Shown piece by piece: positions 1 to 8,462 of a stretch of 24,761 bases of DNA. Origin of the DNA: Acidiferrobacteraceae bacterium (GTDB taxonomy: Bacteria > Pseudomonadota > Gammaproteobacteria > Arenicellales > UBA868); assembly GCA_002721105.1 (NCBI GenBank), contig PBJL01000010.1:1-24761 (forward strand), written 5' to 3'. Both the position numbers and the translations under genes were made by a program. The notes under the pieces are model-generated. The model was not told the origin of the DNA. It worked only from the letters and a program-made list of their open reading frames with translations, and searched no databases. The first letter of the stretch is position 1, and every line of letters starts with the position of its first letter.

Positions 1-80
1 CGGCTTTCGCTTCTTCTGCGGCTTTCGCTTCTTCTGCGGCTTTCGCTTCTTCTGCGGCTTTCGCTTCTTCTGCGGCTTTT
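1..80. repeat. 18-bp tandem repeat inside infB
   Basis: Four perfect 18-bp units (1-18, 19-36, 37-54, 55-72) plus a diverged partial fifth. Each unit reads KAAEEA on the minus strand, keeping infB in frame. The array may continue beyond the window edge. Such repeats lengthen or shorten the flexible linker between the N-domain and the GTPase domain without breaking the frame. Confidence 0.95.
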
Positions 81-409
81 GCCTGTTCTTGCTCTTTTTG
101 CAGATCACCGCGCCTCACATAAGTACGACGTTTTCTGACTTCAACATGAACAGTGCGAGATCCACCTGTTCTCGATGACTGACGTACCGAACTCGTTGAT
201 TTTCGACTGAGTGTAATTTTAGGCCTACTAGAAAAACTTCCATCATTGCTTGTACCACGAAGATAAGCCAATAATTGTTCTTTCTCGTCATCCGACAAGG
301 AGCCATCCAAGTCTTTATTGGAAATACCCGCAGCAACGAGCTGTTGCATTAATTTTTCACCCGTAACGCCGATTTGTTCGGCAAATTCCTTTAAAGTTGT
401 TGATGGCAT
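1..409 (-). CDS. infB: Translation initiation factor IF-2, N-terminal part (truncated by window edge)
   Basis: IF-2 is the GTPase that brings initiator tRNA to the 30S subunit. Only about 136 N-terminal codons are present; the GTPase domain lies outside the window. The ATG at 409-407 opens with a typical IF2_N domain (MPSTTLKEFAEQIGV, then a second helix with LLAYLRG), followed by the IF-2-associated stretch KITLSRKSTSSV...VHVEVRKRRTYV, which is highly characteristic. From about residue 112 it becomes an Ala/Lys/Glu-rich charged linker of repeated KAAEEA units that continues past position 1. The gene lies 29 bp after the nusA stop, so the usual rimP-nusA-infB operon is intact. Identification is secure; total length cannot be stated. 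Confidence 0.95.
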   Translation of the reverse strand, partial: MPSTTLKEFAEQIGVTGEKLMQQLVAAGISNKDLDGSLSDDEKEQLLAYLRGTSNDGSFSSRPKITLSRKSTSSVRQSSRTGGSRTVHVEVRKRRTYVRRGDLQKEQEQAKAAEEAKAAEEAKAAEEAKAAEEAKA

Positions 410-438
410 AATCATCCAGCCTATTTATCAGTAAATCC

Positions 439-1923
439 TTATAAAAACCATGGTTGTCTTGCTTCCATAATCAATTGTCCTGCTCGCTCTTCATCTACAC
501 CAGTTAATTCTACTAACTCATCGGTAGCTTGCTCGGCAAGGTCTTCCATGGATCTAATTCCTTTTGAAGAAAAAAGACGTGCGGTTTCTTCATCCATCCC
601 TTCCATGTTCAACAAATCATCTTCTGGCGAAAGGCGTTCCTGCTCTGCGATCTCCCGAACGAGAAGTGTTTCCTTGGCTCGCCGTCGCAATTCATCAACT
701 AATTGGTCGTCAAATTCCTCGACTTCTAACAACTCGCTAGTTGGAACGTAGGCCACTTCTTCTAGTGTAGTAAAACCTTCATCCACTAGCACTTCCGCAA
801 CCTCAGAGTCAATATCTAGCAACTTCATCAATTTGTCTCTATTCTCTTGCGCCTCTAATTCTCCCTTCTCAACCGCTGCCTCATCAGTCATGATATTAAG
901 ATTCCATCCTGTAAGCTCTGACGCCAACCGAACGTTCTGTCCACCGCGCCCGATAGCCAATGAGAGTTGATTTTCATCAACAACGACATCCATTGAATGG
1001 GAATCTTCGTCAATGAGGATCGAATCGACATCTGCCGGCTGCAACGCCTTTATAACGAACTCCGCAGGATTATCTGACCAAGTGATAATATCTATTCGTT
1101 CTAAATTAATAGCATTTGAGACACTTTGAACGCGAGAGCCCCGTATTCCAACGCAAGCTCCTACTGGATCAATTTTTGGATCATTGGAACGAACAGCAAT
1201 TTTTGCGCGAGAACCAGGATCACGAGCAGCTCCCAAAACGTCTATAACACCCTGACCAACTTCTGGTACTTCGAGTTGAAAAAGTTGTATAACCAAGTCT
1301 GGCATCCGGCGATCAAGAATAAGTTGGGGCCCACGTGTTTCAGCTCGAACATCCACAAGAATTGCTTTAATACGATCCCCGCTTCTCAGTGCTTCTCTAT
1401 CAATCCAGGCTGATCTAGGAAGGGCCGCCTCTACACCCTCGATGTCAACTGTAGCTTCCCTGTTACCAACCCTCTTTACCACACCTTGCACCATCACTCC
1501 TTTTCTGTCAGCAAATTCATCAAATATTCTTGATCGTTCAGCCTCGCGTACTTTCTGATTAATAACTTGTTTTGCCGCTTGGGCTTCGATACGCCCAAAA
1601 TTTGCAACTACTTCAAGCGGTTCCTCAACTACGCCACCTACTTCGTGTGTTTGGTCTGGATAACTAATCTCGCTCCCAGCCAACGTAATTTGGCGAGATG
1701 GCGTTTCAACTGTACTGTCATCCTCAACGATCTCCCACTGCCGGAAAGCTTTATATTCGCCAGTTTTTCTATCAATCTCTACCCGCACCTCTATATCTTC
1801 TCTATATCGCTTTCGTGTAGCTGTTGCTAACGCGGCCTCAATTGCCTCAAACACGGAGACTTCATCTAACGCCTTCTCACGAGATAAAACCTCCGCCATC
1901 ATAAGTATTTCATCGTTGCCCAT
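439..1923 (-). CDS. nusA: Transcription termination/antitermination factor NusA
   Basis: NusA binds RNA polymerase and nascent RNA, promoting pausing, intrinsic termination and rRNA antitermination. I chose the ATG at 1923, giving 494 aa, because the protein then begins MGNDEILMMAEVLSREKAL like other NusA proteins; a start at 1956 would add 11 residues and deepen the overlap with rimP from 14 to 47 bp. Visible in order: N-terminal polymerase-binding domain, S1 domain (around GVMVQGVVKRVGNREATVDI), KH1 with a GIRG loop, KH2 with GRGG in LAIGRGGQNVRLAS, then two acidic helix-hairpin-helix repeats near the C-terminus (LLDIDSEVAEVLVDEGF and LLNMEGMDEETARLF). Two C-terminal repeats are typical of gamma- and betaproteobacterial NusA. 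Second gene of the rimP-nusA-infB operon. Confidence 0.97.
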   Translation of the reverse strand: MGNDEILMMAEVLSREKALDEVSVFEAIEAALATATRKRYREDIEVRVEIDRKTGEYKAFRQWEIVEDDSTVETPSRQITLAGSEISYPDQTHEVGGVVEEPLEVVANFGRIEAQAAKQVINQKVREAERSRIFDEFADRKGVMVQGVVKRVGNREATVDIEGVEAALPRSAWIDREALRSGDRIKAILVDVRAETRGPQLILDRRMPDLVIQLFQLEVPEVGQGVIDVLGAARDPGSRAKIAVRSNDPKIDPVGACVGIRGSRVQSVSNAINLERIDIITWSDNPAEFVIKALQPADVDSILIDEDSHSMDVVVDENQLSLAIGRGGQNVRLASELTGWNLNIMTDEAAVEKGELEAQENRDKLMKLLDIDSEVAEVLVDEGFTTLEEVAYVPTSELLEVEEFDDQLVDELRRRAKETLLVREIAEQERLSPEDDLLNMEGMDEETARLFSSKGIRSMEDLAEQATDELVELTGVDEERAGQLIMEARQPWFL

Positions 1924-2413
1924 TGCTTTTCTCTTTAGTTCGCCCGTGTCGCTCACCCATGGGATCTACACTGATTAGATTCGCCTTTTGCATTTCCACA
2001 AAAGGCAAGTTGTATGATTGATCATCACATTTAATAGTTGCGATTTTTGCATTTACTTTGATGAGAACGCCTCTAAATTTTCTTCGTCCTTGATTTAAAC
2101 CGTGCATGTGAATTTGTATTTTTTCGCCAATAGCGCTTTCAAAATGCTCCAATTTCGCAAGCGGTCGATCTAAGCCTGGTGATGATATCTCTAATGTGTA
2201 TTCACCTTCGATCAAATTGTCCACATCTAAAATATCGCTAATTTTCCTACTAACCTGTTCACAATCGCTAAGCGTTATCCCGCCAGGTGCGTCTATAAAC
2301 ATTCGAAGGAATCGATTCTTTGACTCTACTAACGTGACATAAATTAATTCATACCCTAAACCCTCTATCGTTGGCTCTAATGTAGACCGTAATCCGTCTG
2401 CGTCACCCAACAT
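1910..2413 (-). CDS. rimP: Ribosome maturation factor RimP
   Basis: RimP assists maturation of the 30S subunit in the cytoplasm. The 167-aa protein carries the family signature LEISSPGLDRPL at about residues 75-86, preceded by the N-terminal alpha/beta domain (TIEGLGYELIYVTLVES) and the CEQVSRKISDILD helix, and followed by the SH3-like C-terminal domain (KFRGVLIKVNAKIATI). Length is usual for the family, with a short basic tail that overlaps the first codons of nusA by 14 bp, suggesting translational coupling. It starts at an ATG at 2413. It heads the conserved rimP-nusA-infB operon and is preceded by a structured leader. Confidence 0.96.
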   Translation of the reverse strand: MLGDADGLRSTLEPTIEGLGYELIYVTLVESKNRFLRMFIDAPGGITLSDCEQVSRKISDILDVDNLIEGEYTLEISSPGLDRPLAKLEHFESAIGEKIQIHMHGLNQGRRKFRGVLIKVNAKIATIKCDDQSYNLPFVEMQKANLISVDPMGERHGRTKEKSNGQR

Positions 2414-2474
2414 GGTTTAGCCTCCCTAAATTTAACGTCTAACAACTAGTCAAAACTGTCCACGAAAACGACAA

Positions 2475-2492
2475 ACCCCGCACTTGCGGGGT
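2475..2492 (-). terminator. Terminator-like hairpin in the rimP leader
   Basis: The minus strand reads ACCCCGC, a 4-base loop, GCGGGGT (7 bp, perfect), then TTGTCGTTTTC, a moderately T-rich tail. It stands about 60 bp before the rimP start codon. It could end helicase transcripts or act as a premature terminator controlling the rimP-nusA-infB operon. Confidence 0.65.
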
Positions 2493-2523
2493 CATAAATT
2501 CACAACCAAATATCTCGAACCGT

Positions 2524-2560
2524 GGTAAGCACGCTCCAGTGGTAATGCTTTACCTCCACT
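2524..2560 (-). promoter_or_regulatory. Two competing hairpins in the rimP leader
   Basis: In plus-strand coordinates, 2524-2531 can pair with 2547-2554 (8 bp with one bulge), while 2541-2545 pairs with 2550-2554 and is extended by 2538-2540 with 2558-2560. Both structures use 2550-2554, so they cannot form together. This is the arrangement expected of an attenuator upstream of the terminator-like stem at 2475-2492. The regulatory role is inferred. Confidence 0.4.
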
Positions 2561-2841
2561 TCGCTCTCAACTGATTTTAACCTCAATCGATGATGATGTA
2601 CATTAATTTTGTGGAATAATTAGCATAAAATCAAGGAAATACATCAGTTTAATGATCTTTTCCTAGCATTCGACTTTATTCAAGAAAAATTTATAAAAAC
2701 TATTGGCTCAACGAAATATTTTACACCTTAAGGGCCTGCCGTCATTATTTATGATAACCCCGGCTATTATAATTTTCATTAATGTCATGGTACCGAAAAT
2801 TGAGCTGACAAAAAGGCCGCTATCAATCGATGGGTGTTTTT

Positions 2842-4140
2842 CTACGCCGCTTTTCGCTCCCGAACTTCCTTATTCCGCTTGGAAGCCCCTCCGGTCCTTC
2901 GTGAATGTTTTGGCTTTTGTCCCTTTTTTCTCGTCAAACTCTTTCCAAACCTACGTCTAGGCTTCGGATTGGCGTTACTCTGTTTGTTGTGCTTCGGCTC
3001 TTCGCTTGTTGGCTCTAATCCTTCAATCACCTCGCGCTTAATCATTCGACCCGTCAGCTGTTCAATCTGTGCCAACTTTCGCCAATCAGATGCACCGACC
3101 AAGGAGATAGCACAACCGGCGGCGCCAGCGCGTCCAGTACGTCCAATTCTATGAATATAATCTTCTGCAACCGTTGGCATATCAAAATTAATTACATGGC
3201 TAATACCTTTGATATCTAGACCTCGAGCCGCAACATCGGTTGCAACTAACATTTCTACCCGACCTTTACGAAGATTTTCAACTGTCTGGCGTCGTTTGTT
3301 TTGACTCATATCACCATGCAAAGATGCAGTTTTATGATCGTTTGAGCGAAGAGTTTTGGCGAGCTGCTCGGCTCCTCGCTTAGTTGAGGTAAAGATAAGC
3401 GCCTTGGTTAAATGCTTTTTTCCTAAGTGATGAGCCAAAAGTTTTTGCTTATGCGCTTTGCTATCGGCCTGGTGCATGTGCTGTCGGATCGATAAGTGTT
3501 GATCATGGTTGGTCGCAAGGCTAATTCTTTTAGGCTTTTTAAGTAACTTGTTGGCAATTTTTAAAACACTGCCTTCAAGGGTGGCTGAAAAAAGTAAGGT
3601 TTGGCGGTCTTTCGGCATCGCCGATGCAATATCTTTTACGTCATCAATAAATCCCATATCTAACATTCGATCTGCTTCATCTAGCACCAATATCTCCAGT
3701 CTGGAAAAATCTACTTTGCCCCGCTCCATGTGGTCCATCAGTCTTCCAGGTGTTGCAACTAGAAAATCGACCCGATTTCGCAACATTTTGAGTTGGGGAG
3801 GATACGACATACCACCAACAATCAAGCCAGTTACTATTTTAGAAAATCGACTGAACTGTCGGATATTCTTGTCAATTTGAATCGCAAGTTCGCGAGTTGG
3901 TGTAAGCACCAAGACCCGAGGCCCAACACCTCCTTTCTTCGAGCGTCGAAAAAGATGTTGAAGGGCTGGCAACACAAATGCTGCCGTTTTGCCTGTGCCT
4001 GTTTGCGCCGATGCCATAAGATCGTTGCCCGACAAAACAACAGGGATTGCCTTTTCTTGTATTTCGGTTGGCTCAGTGAGGCCAAGCTTCTTTATCGCCT
4101 CGAGTATTCGAGGATCGAGATTAAGTTGTCCAAATTTCAA
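2842..4140 (-). CDS. DEAD-box ATP-dependent RNA helicase, RhlE-like
   Basis: A 432-aa RNA-dependent ATPase that unwinds short RNA duplexes, probably in ribosome assembly or mRNA turnover. Motifs in order: Q motif (PTEIQEKAIP, ~24-33), motif I AQTGTGKT (45-52), Ia PTREL (81-85), TPGR (130-133), DEAD (154-157), SAT (185-187), then the second RecA domain with DVAARGLD and HRIGRTGR. The last ~65 residues are Lys/Arg-rich and disordered-looking, as in RhlE. Translation must begin at the TTG at 4140: the minus strand reads TGGAG-TTATT-TTG, an ideal Shine-Dalgarno spacing, and the next ATG falls within motif I. RhlE is favoured over SrmB or DbpA by the core and basic tail, but the exact subfamily is not certain. 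Confidence 0.93.
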   Translation of the reverse strand: MKFGQLNLDPRILEAIKKLGLTEPTEIQEKAIPVVLSGNDLMASAQTGTGKTAAFVLPALQHLFRRSKKGGVGPRVLVLTPTRELAIQIDKNIRQFSRFSKIVTGLIVGGMSYPPQLKMLRNRVDFLVATPGRLMDHMERGKVDFSRLEILVLDEADRMLDMGFIDDVKDIASAMPKDRQTLLFSATLEGSVLKIANKLLKKPKRISLATNHDQHLSIRQHMHQADSKAHKQKLLAHHLGKKHLTKALIFTSTKRGAEQLAKTLRSNDHKTASLHGDMSQNKRRQTVENLRKGRVEMLVATDVAARGLDIKGISHVINFDMPTVAEDYIHRIGRTGRAGAAGCAISLVGASDWRKLAQIEQLTGRMIKREVIEGLEPTSEEPKHNKQSNANPKPRRRFGKSLTRKKGQKPKHSRRTGGASKRNKEVRERKAA

Positions 4141-4412
4141 AATAACTCCAAGCCGACCAGATGTCGGATGATGATTAATACGTGGGAAGGATGAGAGTTA
4201 TGCAGTTTTTATAGGGCTTAAAACTACAGATTTGTCTCTAGAATTTTTCGATACAATAGTGCTCGGCAAATAAAATATTACCCTTTTCGAATTCTATTTT
4301 ACCAAATAGCGCCTTTGAATACAAAAATTATGTTATCGCCTTGTCCTAGACCACCAATATCAACCCTTTTGAAATTCTAAACCCTCTTTAAATTGGTGTC
4401 AGACTTTATAAG

Positions 4413-4769
4413 TCAGCCCTTCTCGCCCCATATACCATGAAATTCATACGCAACAGCTGCCGTATCTCCTTCCACCCAAGCATCGTGACCTGGCTCAATA
4501 CAATAAGCACTACCAGCCGAATATGTGGCTTCGGTACCATCGTCATGTCGACATGTAATTACGCCGTCCACTATAACCCCGATATGTTTTGCTTCACAAC
4601 TTTCTGTGCCAACCATAGGCTTTATATCATTTGACCATTTCCAACCAGGCTGTGCTGTTAATTTCATGACTCTTTGGCCACCAACGTTTACCACTTCTAT
4701 CCTTGCATTACTTGGAGTCATTACCTCATCTGCCGCTGTCGAAAAATCCTTCGCTTCTACTGATGCCAT
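4413..4769 (-). CDS. Single-domain cupin protein
   Basis: A small (118 aa) soluble protein. Residues ~45-115 show a cupin beta-barrel pattern: WKWSNDIKP, then HIGVIVDGVITCRHDDG (cupin motif 1 region), and YSAGSAYCIEPGHDAWVEGD (motif 2 region, with Gly, Pro and His). Metal ligands are only partly recognisable (HIG...H...H), so catalytic activity cannot be inferred; many such proteins bind small molecules. Start ATG at 4769 has the Shine-Dalgarno AAGGA about 8 bases upstream. It stands alone with more than 100 bp on each side, so it is probably monocistronic. Substrate and role unknown. Confidence 0.8.
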   Translation of the reverse strand: MASVEAKDFSTAADEVMTPSNARIEVVNVGGQRVMKLTAQPGWKWSNDIKPMVGTESCEAKHIGVIVDGVITCRHDDGTEATYSAGSAYCIEPGHDAWVEGDTAAVAYEFHGIWGEKG

Positions 4770-4891
4770 GATAATTTTCCTTTTATTTGAGTTAGTTTTT
4801 TAATTTTATTAACCTACTTTCTCATACTGATGACGCAGATTATCGCATAAAACTATATAGTCCGTTGCCCTATTTCAAATAGATGCTCTGC

Positions 4892-6277
4892 CTATAGAGT
4901 TTTATGATTAACCGAAGATTTCAACTCCAACCTTTTGGATAACTGCAGAAAACGAAAAGTAAGCAACAAACCAGTTGCCGTCAGTCCCATAGCGAGCCCC
5001 CACCACAAACCGGCACCACCAAAGTTCCTCCAAAATGCCAACCATGATCCGAAACCTATCCCGAGAATCCAGTAACCAAATCCGGCTATCCAAAGTGGCG
5101 TAACACTATCTTTAAGGCCACGTAGAGCACGGGCTGAGATCGCCTGCAAACCATCAAATACTTGGAAGATTGCAGCAATAAAGAGAAATTCGATTGACAA
5201 AAGGGATACAGCTATGAAACCCGGATCGGAAGGAGCTATAAAAATATCGATGATATAGGTAGCAAAACCTAATGGGATAATCATCATTACTACCAAAATT
5301 GAAACACCGATGAACATCCCAATTATGCCGGATTTTCGCGCAGTATCTAGTCGATTGCTACCAACACCATGTGCAACTCGGACCATGGTGGCTTCCGCAA
5401 CACCTAAGGCAATGACAAATGGTATACCAGCCCACGCCATCACAATTTCAAACGCTGCGAGAGTCTCCGCACTTATGACGCCAGATAGAATTGAAGCAGT
5501 AGCAAACATTCCTACTTCTAGGAATACCAGCCCGGCGACTGGTAAACCGAGAATCATTATTTCTTTGCAAATTGGTATATCTAGCTTCCAGCGTTCTGCA
5601 AATACCTCGTACCCTCGCAGATCAGCCGTTCTGTAAACGTACCAGAGCAACACAAAAAACATTAACCAGGATACAACGCTAGTGGCAAGCCCAGCACCGA
5701 AAAGACCCAATGGAGGCATTCCCCACCCGCCGTGCACTAACCATAGAGTAAGAAGGTAATTTACTAGCACTGCTATTCCAGTAATCACCATGACTGCTTT
5801 AGGTCTGGCAAGAGCTGAAATAAAGTTCCGCAATACAGCGAAAAACAACACTGGAAGTACGAAGCCACTTAATCCACGTAAATAAGGTGCCGTTAGTTCA
5901 AGAATATTGGAGTCCTGGTTTGTCAATCCCAGTATAGAATCGAGATGCCATACCAATATCGTTGCAGGTATACCAAGTAACAAACAAACGAAAAATCCTT
6001 GTCGGACAGCGAGTCCTGCTTGCTTTTTATTACCTGCACCTTCGGCTTGCGCGCATAACACCCCTACGATAGACAACAACCCCATTAGAATTACTAATAC
6101 TTCAAACGACAAATGGCCTGCAATTCCTACCGCTGCTAATTCCATGTATCCGAGCTTACCAACCACCATTTTTGTAGTAACAAACATAGAAAATTCAGCA
6201 AGATAAGCGGCAGACAATGGCAATGCAATGCGAATCAAAGTTACCGTTTCCGCTCTATTCTTAAAATAGTTAATCAA
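4892..6277 (-). CDS. MATE family multidrug/metabolite efflux transporter
   Basis: A 461-aa inner-membrane protein with about twelve hydrophobic segments in two homologous halves, the NorM/DinF-type MATE architecture, exporting drugs or metabolites against Na+ or H+. Characteristic pieces are the N-terminal IRIALPLSAAYLAEF helix, GHLSFEVLVILMGLLSIVG, and the second-half match AFEIVMAWAGIPFVIALGVAEATMVRV (the usual position of the alcohol/Na-binding helix), then QVFDGLQAISARALRGLKD. Only a TTG at 6277 supplies a start in frame; the nearby ATG at 6287 is out of frame and quickly stops. No clear Shine-Dalgarno is visible, so the start is less certain than the family. The 38-bp gap to the upstream gene (6316) suggests co-transcription. 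Confidence 0.92.
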   Translation of the reverse strand: MINYFKNRAETVTLIRIALPLSAAYLAEFSMFVTTKMVVGKLGYMELAAVGIAGHLSFEVLVILMGLLSIVGVLCAQAEGAGNKKQAGLAVRQGFFVCLLLGIPATILVWHLDSILGLTNQDSNILELTAPYLRGLSGFVLPVLFFAVLRNFISALARPKAVMVITGIAVLVNYLLTLWLVHGGWGMPPLGLFGAGLATSVVSWLMFFVLLWYVYRTADLRGYEVFAERWKLDIPICKEIMILGLPVAGLVFLEVGMFATASILSGVISAETLAAFEIVMAWAGIPFVIALGVAEATMVRVAHGVGSNRLDTARKSGIIGMFIGVSILVVMMIIPLGFATYIIDIFIAPSDPGFIAVSLLSIEFLFIAAIFQVFDGLQAISARALRGLKDSVTPLWIAGFGYWILGIGFGSWLAFWRNFGGAGLWWGLAMGLTATGLLLTFRFLQLSKRLELKSSVNHKTL

Positions 6278-6315
6278 AATTTTTCATAACACAATTTCAG
6301 CCTATCACTGTTATT

Positions 6316-6912
6316 TTATATTTCCCTTTTGATTCCAAAATCCTTTCGGTAAATAGCAAATAGGAGGGCACCCGTTGTCAGCATTAAACCAATCTGGAAT
6401 GCCGAATTCACAATAGTCCACGCTGGAATCACTGGGATAATCAAAATAGCACTCACGAAACTAGTGATAAAAATCAATCGGGATTCAGTTTCTGGAAAGT
6501 TCCATGCTTTAACAAATGTCGGAATTGAAGCAAAAGTATTCGCTGCAGTCGCAAGCGAAACCGCGATCAATGGCGAATTTGCTAACTGCCAAAACAATAA
6601 GGCAGCCAAAGACAAAGCACCGCAAAACAAATCAAAACGAGTGAGTCGCCAATAACTTTTTTTGTTGACGAAAGAACACAAAAAGATAATACCAGGAACA
6701 AATCCGCCAACCAGAACCCTAACCGAAGCCCAGATATCTGCATCTACCGAGAAAGCCGCACCTAGACTGATTGTGGGGCTTAAAGCCCAGAGAAACCAGG
6801 AAACCTTATTTGGTTTGACTTTACCTGCTAAGGTATCTCGAAAATAGCCATATCCACCCCACACCAAAAGACATGCGCTGAGAATGACTAAGAACTGGGG
6901 AAACGTAATCAA
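6316..6912 (-). CDS. Conserved integral membrane protein of unknown function
   Basis: A 198-aa protein with six to seven predicted hydrophobic helices. Near the N-terminus, KVKPNKVSWFLWALSPTISL recalls the loop-helix pattern of small PQ-loop-like membrane proteins, and a second similar pattern (ANTFASIPTFVKAWNFPETES) occurs around 122-142, hinting at an internal duplication. I do not know a function. The only upstream start in frame is a TTG at 6912 without an obvious Shine-Dalgarno. It lies 38 bp upstream of the MATE gene, so the two are probably co-transcribed; a transport or sensing role would fit but is inference. Confidence 0.7.
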   Translation of the reverse strand: MITFPQFLVILSACLLVWGGYGYFRDTLAGKVKPNKVSWFLWALSPTISLGAAFSVDADIWASVRVLVGGFVPGIIFLCSFVNKKSYWRLTRFDLFCGALSLAALLFWQLANSPLIAVSLATAANTFASIPTFVKAWNFPETESRLIFITSFVSAILIIPVIPAWTIVNSAFQIGLMLTTGALLFAIYRKDFGIKREI

Positions 6913-6970
6913 ATGATATATCTAAACTCTATGAGACAGTTTGCAATCTATGAAAAGAATTTTTACTAAT

Positions 6971-7552
6971 CTAAGAAGATGTTACATGCAGGCCATTTTC
7001 ATCGAAACGAATCTTTGCAAGCGTAATGATGGGTGCATCGAGGTCAACCAACATATCGCGGCCACCTTCTTCAGGCTTTTCGATAATACACCCAATACCA
7101 CAGACGACGGCTCCACTTTCCTTAACCAGCTTCGACAAAGCGGTCAGCGTCGCACCCGTCGCAAGAAAATCATCAATTATTAATACGCGGTCTTGAGTAT
7201 TTAAAAAACGCTGATCCACCATCAGCTCAGAGGAAATTCCACGCGTCCGGCTGATTGCTTCGGCGACATAATAGGTGCCCGTCATGGTGCGGGAATGGGT
7301 CTTACGAGCATAAATAATCTGTGCCCCAAATTGTTCTGCAACATACAAGGCCGCCGGAATGCCACTAACTTCCGCTGTAAGAACCCGAGTAATACCCTGA
7401 ACCCCGGCGGCAAGAAATCCCTCGTGAATAGCCTTGGCCATTCGCCGAGTGAGTTGAGGATCCACTTGATGATTGAGAAAACTGTCTACTTTAACAATGC
7501 CGCCGCCAACATGTTCTCCCTCATCAAGTATTTTCTCGACTAATTCCTGCAT
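6971..7552 (-). CDS. xpt: Xanthine phosphoribosyltransferase
   Basis: Converts xanthine plus PRPP to XMP in purine salvage, cytoplasmic. The 193-aa length and layout match the Bacillus-type Xpt family rather than enteric Gpt: N-terminal MQELVEKILDEGEHV, the DSFLNHQVDP segment, and the PRPP-binding loop VLIIDDFLATGAT at 123-135 with its paired acidic residues. The ATG at 7552 follows GGGGGA with 4-5 bases spacing. No purine riboswitch fold was recognised in the ~100 bp upstream. It could also take hypoxanthine or guanine, but the family assignment is strong. Confidence 0.93.
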   Translation of the reverse strand: MQELVEKILDEGEHVGGGIVKVDSFLNHQVDPQLTRRMAKAIHEGFLAAGVQGITRVLTAEVSGIPAALYVAEQFGAQIIYARKTHSRTMTGTYYVAEAISRTRGISSELMVDQRFLNTQDRVLIIDDFLATGATLTALSKLVKESGAVVCGIGCIIEKPEEGGRDMLVDLDAPIITLAKIRFDENGLHVTSS

Positions 7553-7666
7553 TTTATCCCCCGTAGTGCCCCGCGAATACTAACACGCTGATTTAGCGGT
7601 AGTCAGCACACTAATCAACTACTTACTTCTACTTGTGATGGTTTAGAGGCTGGACCGTTAAGTCTG

Positions 7667-8437
7667 TTAGAGTGAGCTGCTCTCAGCTGTATAAAGTAAT
7701 TCTTCGAGCGTATCTCCAATCAATGCTAGTTGAGTCGAGCTTGATAGACGGTGGTCTCCGTCTTTGAGTAACTGAATCCGGACATCTGTAGTCTTCAAAC
7801 TCTTTGATAATTGGAGTGCAGTACTCCAAGGAACTTCGTTATCTTTACAGCCTTGCAATAATCGAACCGGAGCCCTAATGTCTAGCGGCTTGTCCAGCAT
7901 ACAACATGCCTCACCATCATCGATAAATGCTTGCGTCAGAATATAACCTTCCGGATCATACTCGCTGGTCAAAGCAATTTGACTATGCTCCTGGAGGGAC
8001 CGACGCTGGTCTAACGTTAACTCCTTTGCAATTAAATCTCGAGTGAAATCAGGCGCTGCAGCAATACCAAGAAGACCGCTAACACGGTCACCCAGTGCCA
8101 AAGCAACACGGAGCATGATCCAGCCACCCATGCTGGAGCCAATAAGTATGCACGATCCCTCTGTAAAGGCTTGTATCACTTCAAGCGCATCTTCCGTCCA
8201 TCGACTAATTGTGCCTTCTTCAAAAAGCCCTCCGGATAGGCCATGACCGGAGTAGTCAAATCGTAGAAACGCCCGTTCATTTTTTTTGCACCAATTTGAC
8301 AGATATTGCGCTTTGGTGCCCTCCATATCAGAACGAAACCCGCCTAGAAAGATGATCCATGGAGGCTCTCCGATCTGTGGCCTTGCAACAATCGAATACC
8401 CCTTGTCGGTCTCCAAAGATAGAGTGTTTTCATTCAT
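7667..8437 (-). CDS. Alpha/beta hydrolase, ABHD10-like
   Basis: A 256-aa serine hydrolase. The oxyanion region FLGGFRSDMEGTKA (30-43) and RFDYSGHGLSGG (59-70) are typical of the ABHD10/bacterial homologue group, whose eukaryotic members are acyl-thioesterases or acyl-glucuronide hydrolases. The nucleophile elbow is GSSMGG with Ser102; the likely acid is Asp199 (GCKDNEVPW) and the base His229 (KDGDHRLS). No signal peptide, so cytoplasmic. The ATG at 8437 has only a weak Shine-Dalgarno; it begins 25 bp after the broken membrane protein gene upstream, so read-through or coupling is likely. The natural ester or thioester is unknown. Confidence 0.85.
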   Translation of the reverse strand: MNENTLSLETDKGYSIVARPQIGEPPWIIFLGGFRSDMEGTKAQYLSNWCKKNERAFLRFDYSGHGLSGGLFEEGTISRWTEDALEVIQAFTEGSCILIGSSMGGWIMLRVALALGDRVSGLLGIAAAPDFTRDLIAKELTLDQRRSLQEHSQIALTSEYDPEGYILTQAFIDDGEACCMLDKPLDIRAPVRLLQGCKDNEVPWSTALQLSKSLKTTDVRIQLLKDGDHRLSSSTQLALIGDTLEELLYTAESSSL

Positions 8438-8462
8438 CGATGATAACCATTAACTCATGCAT

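Larger units (their letters stand above)
2414..2841 (-). other. Intergenic leader region upstream of rimP
   Basis: This 428-bp AT-rich stretch has no supportable gene. It lies between the stop of the helicase and the start of rimP, both on the minus strand. Its rimP-proximal 130 bp hold two mutually exclusive hairpins and a terminator-like stem, listed separately. The rest (about 2600-2841) shows only AT-rich DNA and a palindromic ATCGAT near 2826; no convincing terminator for the helicase was seen. The promoter of the rimP operon must lie here, but I could not fix it. Rfam contains a rimP-leader attenuator family from gammaproteobacteria, which this may match. Confidence 0.5.

Noticed and set aside
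2495..2580. Possible tRNA upstream of rimP (E. coli has metY there)
   Set aside because: A GGTTCGA-like string exists on the minus strand, but no T-stem, acceptor pairing or CCA can be drawn.
2703..3154. Plus-strand frames over the end of the helicase gene
   Set aside because: They are antisense shadows of a gene with complete helicase motifs.
7553..7666. Purine riboswitch before xpt
   Set aside because: No three-way junction or conserved loops could be found in the upstream region.
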